Assembly (NCBI GenBank): GCA_030538175.1
Contig: JAUNUL010000228.1
Span: 1 to 5,114, forward strand
DNA from: Propionibacteriaceae bacterium
GTDB lineage: Bacteria > Actinomycetota > Actinomycetes > Propionibacteriales > Propionibacteriaceae
DNA: 5,114 nucleotides
Direction of reading: 5' to 3'
Below the pieces are notes generated by a model that saw nothing but the letters and a program-made list of their open reading frames with translations, ran no database searches and had not been told where the DNA came from. Below are positions 1 through 5,114 of the stretch, piece by piece (within the stretch, counting starts at the first letter, position 1; every line of letters begins with the position of its first letter). A program made the position numbers and the translations under genes.

Positions 1-1
1 T

Positions 2-2212
2 GCGGCCAAGATGGTCGTCCTCGACGTCGATCACCCGGACATCGAGGAGTTCATCGAAACCAAGGCGCGCGAGGAGAACAAGATCCGCGCCCTGCGCGAT
101 GCGGGCTTCGACATGGATCTCGGTGGCAAGGACATCACCTCGGTCCAGTACCAGAACGCCAACAACTCCGTCCGGGTCTCTGACGAGTTCATGCGGGCTG
201 TCGAGGACGGGGGCGACTTCGCGCTGACGGCGCGCACGGACGGCCGGGTCGTCGAGCGGGTCGATGCAGGCAAGCTGTTCCACAAGATCGCCCAGGCTGC
301 CTGGGAATGTGCGGACCCGGGTCTGCAGTACGACGACACCATCAACGACTGGCACACCAACCCCGAGAGCGGACGGATCACCGCATCCAACCCCTGCTCG
401 GAGTACATGTCGCTCGACAACTCCTCGTGCAACCTCGCCAGCCTCAACCTGCTGAAGTTCCTGACCGACGAGGATCGATTCGACGCCGACCTGTTCGCCA
501 AGGCTGTTGAGTTGATCATCACCGCGATGGATATTTCGATCTGCTTCGCGGACTTCCCGACCGAATCGATCGGCGAGACGACCCGCAACTACCGTCAGCT
601 CGGGATCGGGTACGCCAACCTCGGCGCCCTGCTCATGGCCACCGGCCATGGCTATGACTCCGAGGGCGGCCGAGCATTCGCTGCTGCGATCACCTCGTTG
701 ATGACCGGCACGTCCTATCGACGGTCCGCCGAGCTCGCGGCGATCGTCGGCCCCTATAACGGGTACGCCCGCAACTCCGAGGCCCACCAGCGGGTCATGC
801 GCAAGCATCAGGCGGCCAACGACTCGCTGCGCACGGTATCCGCCATTGACGGTGATGTGCACAAGCTCGCCACCAAGCAGTGGGATCAGGTTGTCAAGCT
901 GGGCGCAGCCAATGGCTTCCGCAACGCTCAGGCGTCGGTCCTGGCGCCGACCGGGACCATCGGCTTCATGATGGACTGCGACACCACCGGCATCGAGCCC
1001 GACTTCTCGTTGGTGAAGTTCAAGAAGCTCGTCGGTGGCGGCTCGATGCAGATCGTCAACCAGACGATTCCGCGGGCGTTGGCCAAGCTCGGCTATGCGG
1101 CCGAGACCGTCGAGGCCATCGTGGAATACATCGCGGAGCATGGCCACGTGATCGACGCGCCCGGGCTGAAGACCGAGCACTACGAAGTCTTCGACACCGC
1201 TATGGGTGCTCGTTCCATCCGTCCCATGGGCCACGTGCGGATGATGGCGGCGGTGCAGCCGTTCCTGTCCGGTGCGATCTCCAAGACAGTGAACCTGCCA
1301 GAGACTGCGACGGTCGAGGAGATTGCTGATGTCTATCTGCAGGGCTGGAAGCTCGGGCTGAAGGCACTGGCGGTCTATCGGGACAACTGCAAGGTTGGCC
1401 AGCCGCTGTCCGATGCCAAGAAGAAGGAAGAGAAGGCCGAAGCCCCAGTCCCGGCGGCGGTTGTCGACTATCGTCCGCGGCGCAAGCGACTGCCGAAGAA
1501 GCGTCCGTCGATGACCACCTCGTTCACGGTCGGTGGGGCAGAGGGCTATCTGACGTCCGGTTCCTATCCTGACGACGGACTGGGTGAGGTCTTCCTGAAG
1601 CTGGGCAAGCAGGGCTCGACACTGTCGGGTGTCATGGATGCCTTCTCGATCGCGGTCTCGATCGCCCTGCAGTACGGCGTGCCTCTGGAGACCTACGTCC
1701 AGAAGTTCACCAACATGAAGTTCGAGCCGGCCGGCATGACCGACGACCCGGACATTCGGATGGCGCAGTCGATCATCGACTATGTGTTCCGCCGGTTGGC
1801 CCTGGACTATCTGTCGTTCGAGGGCCGCTCCGAACTCGGCATCTATACCGCACAGGAGCGGGCTCGTTACGTCGAGACCGGTTCCTATGTGGCCGAAGAG
1901 GTCGAGGAGATCGAATCCGAGTCGCTCAAGAACGACGCGGGCGATGAGGTCGACACTGACCCCGGTGCCAAGGCTGACCAGAGCTTGGAGGTGACCAAGC
2001 AGAACGGTTCTGCAGCGAGCGGATCGAACGGCTCGATCAAGGAGATCCAGCTCATCAAGCCGGGCGCTGGTCATACCTCCGCCGAGCTCATGGAGTCCAT
2101 GACGGGCAGCACCGTTGACGCGCCGCTCTGCTTCACCTGCGGCACGAAGATGCGTCCGAGTGGTTCCTGCTATGTCTGCGAAGGATGTGGCTCGACCAGC
2201 GGCTGCAGCTGA
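2..2212 (+). CDS. nrdJ: Class II (adenosylcobalamin-dependent) ribonucleotide reductase, 5'-truncated by window edge
   Basis: Cytoplasmic enzyme that reduces ribonucleotides to deoxyribonucleotides using a thiyl radical made from adenosylcobalamin. The frame is open to the window edge (codons Ala-Ala-Lys precede the first ATG at 11), so the true start lies upstream. Counting from that Met, the radical-site motif NPCSE is at 127-131 (Cys129 radical cysteine, Asn127 and Glu131 partners). Cys140, 11 residues on, matches the second cysteine of the active-site redox pair; its partner is outside the window. The phosphate-binding PTGTIG loop is at 313-318. A charged linker (about 466-500) leads to a TSCPD-like domain at about 500-602, in which the name-giving Cys is absent (TSGSYPDD). 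An acidic, Ser/Gly-rich linker (about 628-690) precedes a cysteine-rich tail: Cys707, 710, 720, 723, 726 and 732. Such tails are known in class II enzymes to bind zinc and re-reduce the active site. No intein interrupts the visible motifs. The visible 736 residues fit a family of roughly 950. Identification is very secure. Confidence 0.97.
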   Translation, partial: AAKMVVLDVDHPDIEEFIETKAREENKIRALRDAGFDMDLGGKDITSVQYQNANNSVRVSDEFMRAVEDGGDFALTARTDGRVVERVDAGKLFHKIAQAAWECADPGLQYDDTINDWHTNPESGRITASNPCSEYMSLDNSSCNLASLNLLKFLTDEDRFDADLFAKAVELIITAMDISICFADFPTESIGETTRNYRQLGIGYANLGALLMATGHGYDSEGGRAFAAAITSLMTGTSYRRSAELAAIVGPYNGYARNSEAHQRVMRKHQAANDSLRTVSAIDGDVHKLATKQWDQVVKLGAANGFRNAQASVLAPTGTIGFMMDCDTTGIEPDFSLVKFKKLVGGGSMQIVNQTIPRALAKLGYAAETVEAIVEYIAEHGHVIDAPGLKTEHYEVFDTAMGARSIRPMGHVRMMAAVQPFLSGAISKTVNLPETATVEEIADVYLQGWKLGLKALAVYRDNCKVGQPLSDAKKKEEKAEAPVPAAVVDYRPRRKRLPKKRPSMTTSFTVGGAEGYLTSGSYPDDGLGEVFLKLGKQGSTLSGVMDAFSIAVSIALQYGVPLETYVQKFTNMKFEPAGMTDDPDIRMAQSIIDYVFRRLALDYLSFEGRSELGIYTAQERARYVETGSYVAEEVEEIESESLKNDAGDEVDTDPGAKADQSLEVTKQNGSAASGSNGSIKEIQLIKPGAGHTSAELMESMTGSTVDAPLCFTCGTKMRPSGSCYVCEGCGSTSGCS

Positions 2213-2237
2213 AAGCGAGCGATATTCGCTGGATGCA

Positions 2238-2279
2238 ACGTGTGCGGGGTGAAGCCCTCTGGCGACACCCCGCACGTGT
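2238..2279 (+). terminator. GC-rich stem-loop in the nrdJ 3' region, no U tract
   Basis: A perfect 10-bp GC-rich stem pairs 2242-2251 with 2266-2275. Two G-U pairs and two further Watson-Crick pairs extend it outward to 2238/2279. Inside, after two mismatches (2252-2253 against 2264-2265), GCC 2254-2256 pairs with GGC 2261-2263 in the same register, closing a CTCT loop. It begins 25 bases after the nrdJ stop. No T run follows, so it may be a U-less actinobacterial terminator, an RNA-stabilising 3' structure, or a helper of the terminator downstream. Confidence 0.6.
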
Positions 2280-2310
2280 GGCACGTCCTGTGACGCGCAA
2301 ACGAGGTGTG

Positions 2311-2357
2311 ACGATCGCCTCTGTCCTGCCTTCGGGTGGGGCAGGGGCGATCGTTTT
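2311..2357 (+). terminator. Intrinsic terminator with C(UUCG)G tetraloop
   Basis: Positions 2311-2330 pair without interruption with 2335-2354: 20 bp, four of them G-U (2320/2345, 2324/2341, 2327/2338, 2328/2337), capped by TTCG at 2331-2334 closed by C-G. T2354-T2357 form the U tract. The G-U pairs would be A-C mismatches in the opposite transcript, so the structure belongs to plus-strand RNA. This fits termination of nrdJ, about 100 bases after its stop, before the lipoprotein gene begins. Confidence 0.85.
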
Positions 2358-2396
2358 GGCCTATTGAGCATCCTCTCGGTCGCGATGAGGCCCAGC

Positions 2397-2402
2397 TAGC
2401 AT
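2397..2402 (+). promoter_or_regulatory. Candidate -10 box (TAGCAT) of a leaderless promoter for the lipoprotein gene
   Basis: TAGCAT fits the actinobacterial -10 pattern TANNNT and ends 8 bases before the ATG at 2411. That distance would put the transcription start at or next to the start codon. No ribosome binding site is seen near the ATG (the nearest purine run, GAGG at 2387-2390, is 20 bases away), which agrees with a leaderless mRNA. No -35 hexamer is seen at the usual spacing; TTGAGC at 2364-2369 is too far away. The match is short and could be chance. Confidence 0.45.
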
Positions 2403-2410
2403 CCCTGCCT

Positions 2411-2944
2411 ATGCATATTCGGCAAGCGGCCGCGATCGTCGCCTCAGCGTTTCTCCTATCGTCCTGTGCCAGTGACTCCGCGCCGGACACATCGGCCACT
2501 GGTGAGCGCATGCCAGCCTCACCGAGCGGGGTTGATTCGGTCGGAAGCGCTCCTGCTGAGATCAAGTCCGCGACCGAAGTTGCTGAGGCCATCAAGACGG
2601 CGGTCCCTGAGGTTACGCGGCTGGTCACGGTCGATGAGGACAACGACCCGAACAACCTGGTTGGGCGGCCGGGTGGCTACATCGATGGCGCGATCTTGTT
2701 TGACCCTCGCGCGGAGGCGTACGACGATCAACTCGGTGTCGACCAGGGCGCGTTCCTCGAGGTCTGGCCGGATGCAGAGGCCGCGACCGGAAGGGCCAAG
2801 TACATACAGGACACACTTCAGCAGGTGCGAGGGCTGGGGACGGAATACCACTACCAGCACGCGGGATACCTGCTTCGGGTGAACGGCAGGATTAAGCCAT
2901 CCCAGGCACTTGCCTACGAGGAAGCATTCCGGGCCCAATTCTGA
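2411..2944 (+). CDS. Small secreted lipoprotein of unknown function with DPNN/GRP motif
   Basis: A 177-residue protein exported and probably lipid-anchored on the outer face of the cytoplasmic membrane. The N-terminus has a short basic region (His2, Arg4), a hydrophobic stretch (about 6-16) and a lipobox Leu16-Ser17-Ser18-Cys19, so Cys19 is the predicted lipidated residue. A Ser/Pro/Ala-rich spacer (20-50) leads to a folded part (about 52-177). The motif DPNNLVGRPGGY lies at 79-90, followed by an acidic stretch (YDDQLGVD), a Phe-Leu-Glu-Val-Trp strand (115-119), an Ala-rich helix with YIQ (131-133), and EYHYQHAGYLLRV (145-157). I recall similar DPNN-GRP-GY proteins among Gram-positive hypothetical lipoproteins, but no established function. 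The ATG at 2411 is chosen because the signal peptide begins there; the in-frame ATG at 2336 lies inside the terminator stem and would spoil the signal sequence. No other cysteine is present. It stands alone between nrdJ and a convergent gene. Confidence 0.85.
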   Translation: MHIRQAAAIVASAFLLSSCASDSAPDTSATGERMPASPSGVDSVGSAPAEIKSATEVAEAIKTAVPEVTRLVTVDEDNDPNNLVGRPGGYIDGAILFDPRAEAYDDQLGVDQGAFLEVWPDAEAATGRAKYIQDTLQQVRGLGTEYHYQHAGYLLRVNGRIKPSQALAYEEAFRAQF

Positions 2945-2981
2945 TGTCTCTGCTCACGACTTGACCGCCTATCAGCGCTCG
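2945..2981. other. Short convergent intergenic gap without a clear terminator
   Basis: Only 37 bases separate the stops of the lipoprotein gene (plus) and the HAD gene (minus). I see no strong stem-loop with a U tract for either strand here. Termination may be Rho-dependent, or the transcripts may overlap at their 3' ends. Confidence 0.5.
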
Positions 2982-3818
2982 TCAGCCGCGGATTGACTGT
3001 ACGCCGTCCAGCAGCCCCGTCAGCCAGGTGGCGACGGCTTCCTCGGCGTTCGTGCCGGGCAGAATCTCGTCGGCGGCGGCCTTGGCCACCGGCATGGCAT
3101 TGGCCATTGCTACTCCGCGGCCTGCCCAGGTGAGCATCTCCACGTCATTCTGTGCATCCCCGAAGGCCACCACATCAGCGGCACCGATTTCCAGGAGCTC
3201 GCAGAGCCGCGCCAGACCGACCCCCTTGTTGACCCCGGCGGCGGCGATTTCCAGGAATGGAGCCCCGGACAGGGTCGGCGTACAACTCTCGATGCAGAGG
3301 TCGCGAAGCAGCCCGAACAACTCGGCGGGGGAGTGGTGTGGGGAGCGGGCGACCACCTTCAAACAGGGCTGCGCGGCCAGCTCCGCAAGGCCGCCACGAT
3401 GCATGACCCGTGGTGCGATCGAGTGGTCGGACAGGACCGCGAGCTCGGCATAGCCGGGTTCGGCAATGAACTCCCGACCGAAGTCCCGCACCACGGCGAA
3501 GCGGACCGCGGGCGCCACGTCACGCAGCCCCTGCAGCACCTCGCCCACGGCGTCGGCCGGCAACAGGGAGCTGAACGCGGACCGGTCCTCGCCGAGGTGC
3601 CACGCGTACGCCCCGTTGGCACAGACCATCCACGAATCGAAGCCCGCGGGCTCGGCGATCCCGACGAGGCCGATCGGTTGGCGGGCCGTCACCGGGACGA
3701 CGAGAACCCCGGCCGCCCGAACCTGATCGAGGACGGCTCTGGTGCGCTCGCCCACGGTGGTGTCCGGGCGCAGCAGAGTGCCGTCGAGGTCCGTGGCGAC
3801 CAGGCGCGGAAGGCTCAC
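2982..3818 (-). CDS. Cof-type HAD-superfamily phosphatase (Hydrolase_3 family)
   Basis: A 278-residue cytoplasmic phosphohydrolase, the usual length for Cof/YbiV-type HAD enzymes with a C2 cap; these act on sugar phosphates, nucleotides or flavin-type phosphates, and the substrate here cannot be read from sequence. All four HAD motifs are present. Motif I is DLDGTL at 10-15 (Asp10 nucleophile, Asp12 acid/base). Motif II has Thr44 in VPVTAR. Motif III has Lys198 in VNKGVGLARL. Motif IV is GDAQNDVEML at 220-229 (Asp221 and Asp225 for magnesium). The cap domain lies between, about 80-190. The start is GTG at 3818-3816: it places motif I ten residues in, as is normal, and has a GGAGG ribosome site 10 bases upstream. 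The reading frame stays open further upstream to 4388, but that part overlaps the membrane-protein gene and does not look like protein. The GTG overlaps the upstream stop as GTGA, so translation is probably coupled. Confidence 0.93.
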   Translation of the reverse strand: MSLPRLVATDLDGTLLRPDTTVGERTRAVLDQVRAAGVLVVPVTARQPIGLVGIAEPAGFDSWMVCANGAYAWHLGEDRSAFSSLLPADAVGEVLQGLRDVAPAVRFAVVRDFGREFIAEPGYAELAVLSDHSIAPRVMHRGGLAELAAQPCLKVVARSPHHSPAELFGLLRDLCIESCTPTLSGAPFLEIAAAGVNKGVGLARLCELLEIGAADVVAFGDAQNDVEMLTWAGRGVAMANAMPVAKAAADEILPGTNAEEAVATWLTGLLDGVQSIRG

Positions 3819-5113
3819 GTGAAGCTGGCCTCCGGGGTGCCGGAACCAAGCTTGATCACCACACCCGCCGGATTCGTCTGGCTGGCCGGGACCAGGGTGC
3901 CGCGACGGCCGTCCTTGGTGGCCGAGGCTCGGATCTCGTTGGTCACCTGCACCGTGGCCGAGGCCGTCATGGTCGCACCGTTGAACCGGAACTCGACGTC
4001 CTTCCAGGGATCGTTCTTGAGCGTGTAGTTGATCGTCGCCTTGTCGATCGTCAGCCCCTCTTCCCGCCACTGGATGAACGGGCAGTTGGCTGGCGCAAGT
4101 TCCTTGGCCTTCATGCAGTCGTCGATGATCCGCTTGCCGGCCTCGATGCTGCGGTTGCGGCCCTCGTCGCTCAGCACCGGCTCGGGCTCCCAATCGGTGT
4201 CCGTCGCGGTGGGCGCGTTGAGCACGAACTCGGTGCGATCCAGCCCGATCAGCGGGTTGGTGGAGGTCACCGAATAGGAGCCGGGGAACATGTTGTACGC
4301 CCCAGGGCGGACGGTCACCCCGTTGACCATCCGATCCGGCCCGTTGAGGCCGAGTTTCACCGGTGCGGACACCTGATCGAGTTTCCATTCGTCGCCGACC
4401 TTGCGCAGCGGCAGATCGATGGTCTGGGGCTGATCGCCGATCGAGTAGGTCACGGTCGCCGTGCCGGTATTCCAGACTCCTGGGATCTCCTCGGTGAGGA
4501 CCGTCTCGTCGACGGTGACGCCGCTGACGGCGGCACGCTTGTTGGCCTCGGCCAGCACGTCGCGGCTCAACAGGGTGTTGTCGCCCTCGGGTGCGGTCGC
4601 AGCGAAGGCGAGTGCCTTCTCGGCATCGCCCTGACCCAGCGCGTCCATGAAGCCCTGGGCGGTGAGACCGGCAGCGGCCACCTGTCGGGTCTCCTCGGCC
4701 TTGCGCTGTTCTTCGGCGATGCGAGCCTGTTCCGCGGCCACTTCTGCCTGATGGTTGCGGAACAGCAGGATGCCGATGCCGACCAGCACCAGTGCCAGCA
4801 CGGCAGCCCCAACGATCAACAGGATCTTGGTGGGGTTGCGGCGAGGCTTCGGGGGGGCCGTCGTCGAGTCGGTCATCAGGTGTCCGTCACCCTGCCACTG
4901 CGGGGCGGTCTGACGGTCGGGCCCCTGACCCGGCCCGGGGTGGGACGATCCCGATGCGTGCTGGGTCGGTCCCGATGCGTGATGGGGCTGTGGTCCGGAG
5001 ACCGGGTGCGGCTGCGTGCTGTTCGGGCCCGGTGGATTCCCCGGTCCGGGCTGCCAGGGTGCCCGCTCGGGGCCGGACTGCCACGGCGCACCGGACTGGG
5101 CGTTCTGGGCCGC
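3815..5113 (-). CDS. Single-pass membrane protein with Pro/Gln-rich N-terminus and extracytoplasmic domain, function unknown; probably 5'-truncated by window edge
   Basis: Counting from the ATG at 4876 the protein has 353 residues. The order is: a basic Pro-rich cytoplasmic stretch (8-17); one membrane segment (about 18-39); a Glu/Ala/Arg/Gln helix, possibly coiled coil (41-67); a small domain (about 68-170) with GQGDAEKALAFAAT, reminiscent of DUF4878/NTF2-like domains that follow a membrane anchor; and a C-terminal part (about 171-353) containing VNGVTVRPGAY and FPGSYSV, loosely like PEGA or TcaA repeats. Cys254 and Cys265 are the only cysteines and could form an external disulfide. Basic residues before and acidic ones after the membrane segment suggest an extracytoplasmic C-terminus. 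The frame has no stop upstream of 4876 up to the window edge and there encodes 79 residues rich in Pro, Gln, Gly, Ser, His and Trp, typical of cytoplasmic tails of actinobacterial membrane proteins, so I take the gene to continue off the window. The alternative is a start at 4876, where the ribosome site is weak. It overlaps the HAD gene by 4 bases. Family resemblance is tentative. Confidence 0.75.
   Translation of the reverse strand, partial: AAQNAQSGAPWQSGPERAPWQPGPGNPPGPNSTQPHPVSGPQPHHASGPTQHASGSSHPGPGQGPDRQTAPQWQGDGHLMTDSTTAPPKPRRNPTKILLIVGAAVLALVLVGIGILLFRNHQAEVAAEQARIAEEQRKAEETRQVAAAGLTAQGFMDALGQGDAEKALAFAATAPEGDNTLLSRDVLAEANKRAAVSGVTVDETVLTEEIPGVWNTGTATVTYSIGDQPQTIDLPLRKVGDEWKLDQVSAPVKLGLNGPDRMVNGVTVRPGAYNMFPGSYSVTSTNPLIGLDRTEFVLNAPTATDTDWEPEPVLSDEGRNRSIEAGKRIIDDCMKAKELAPANCPFIQWREEGLTIDKATINYTLKNDPWKDVEFRFNGATMTASATVQVTNEIRASATKDGRRGTLVPASQTNPAGVVIKLGSGTPEASFT
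3829..3833 (-). promoter_or_regulatory. Ribosome binding site GGAGG deciding the GTG start of the HAD gene
   Basis: On the minus strand GGAGG lies 10 bases before the GTG at 3818, inside the last codons of the upstream membrane-protein gene. Together with the GTGA start/stop overlap it supports this start and translational coupling. Confidence 0.7.
4940..4981 (-). repeat. In-frame tandem repeat, two 21-base units (7 residues)
   Basis: Units 4961-4981 and 4940-4960 encode HASGPTQ and HASGSSH on the minus strand. The first 12 bases are identical and the rest has diverged. The period is a multiple of three in the extended frame of the membrane-protein gene. Confidence 0.65.
5033..5086 (-). repeat. 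In-frame imperfect tandem repeat, two 27-base units (9 residues)
   Basis: Units 5060-5086 and 5033-5059 encode PWQSGPERA and PWQPGPGNP on the minus strand. Within the shared PWQ-x-GP part, three of the four base differences fall at third positions of the extended reading frame and change no amino acid (CCG/CCC, GGC/GGA, CCC/CCG), which supports that frame as the coding one. Confidence 0.55.
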
Positions 5114-5114
5114 T

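Noticed and set aside
2..2212. Intein within nrdJ
   Set aside because: Class II reductases often carry inteins, but the NPCSE and PTGTIG regions are continuous and no intein-like block is seen in the visible part.
2336..2410. N-terminal extension of the lipoprotein from the ATG at 2336
   Set aside because: That ATG sits within the terminator stem, and the extra 25 residues would bury the lipoprotein signal peptide that begins at 2411.
2213..2410. Cobalamin riboswitch or small RNA gene in the spacer
   Set aside because: The spacer is explained by two 3' hairpins and a promoter-like box. No B12-box-like sequence was seen, and a B12 riboswitch would be expected before nrdJ, outside the window.
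2170..2655. 161-codon minus-strand frame across the spacer
   Set aside because: It crosses the nrdJ 3' end, both hairpins and the lipoprotein start, with no recognisable features.
3333..4028. 231-codon plus-strand frame opposite the HAD and membrane-protein genes
   Set aside because: It has no domain character and runs antisense to a HAD gene with all four motifs, so it is a high-GC shadow frame.
3819..4388. Upstream part of the long minus-strand frame that contains the HAD gene
   Set aside because: It lies in an alternative frame of the membrane-protein gene, is rich in Arg, Gly and Gln without domain character, and the GTG at 3818 with its GGAGG gives a normal HAD N-terminus.
4876..5091. 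71-codon minus-strand frame ending with a TGATG overlap at the ATG at 4876
   Set aside because: The overlap looks like operon coupling, but the protein is Arg/Pro/Ser-rich as expected of a shifted frame of the Pro/Gln-rich tract, and the repeats favour the frame continuous with the membrane protein. Not fully excluded.

Overview
The window is chromosomal DNA of a high-GC actinobacterium. Coding frames end mostly in G or C, one gene starts with GTG, short start/stop overlaps are used, and the large B12-dependent ribonucleotide reductase is of the actinobacterial type. From memory, the reductase resembles those of Propionibacteriales (Nocardioides / Propionibacteriaceae relatives), but that placement is an inference that needs a database search.

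Layout. (1) Positions 2-2212, plus strand: the C-terminal three quarters or so of nrdJ, the adenosylcobalamin-dependent class II ribonucleotide reductase; its start lies before the window. (2) Positions 2213-2410: a gene-free spacer with two stem-loops in tandem. The second is a textbook intrinsic terminator with a C(UUCG)G tetraloop and a U4 run. Right after it comes a -10-like box placed so that the next gene could be transcribed without a leader. (3) Positions 2411-2944, plus strand: a small lipoprotein of unknown function with a DPNN-x2-GRP-x2-Y motif. (4) Positions 2982-3818, minus strand: a Cof-type HAD phosphatase, convergent with the lipoprotein gene and 37 bases away from it. (5) Positions 3815-5113, minus strand: a single-pass membrane protein with a long extracytoplasmic part. 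Its stop codon overlaps the GTG start of the HAD gene (GTGA), so the two form a coupled operon. The frame stays open past the obvious ATG at 4876 to the window edge and encodes a Pro/Gln/Gly/His-rich tract with short in-frame repeats, so the protein probably starts outside the window.

How the genes relate. nrdJ makes deoxynucleotides in the cytoplasm and appears to be closed off by the double stem-loop. The lipoprotein gene looks like a separate unit. The minus-strand pair is co-transcribed from a promoter outside the window, but a functional link between the membrane protein and the HAD phosphatase is not evident from sequence. I see no mobile element, CRISPR array, tRNA, rRNA, phage gene or defence system. 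This is ordinary housekeeping-type sequence, and the items worth a second look are signals and gene-boundary questions rather than a new system.
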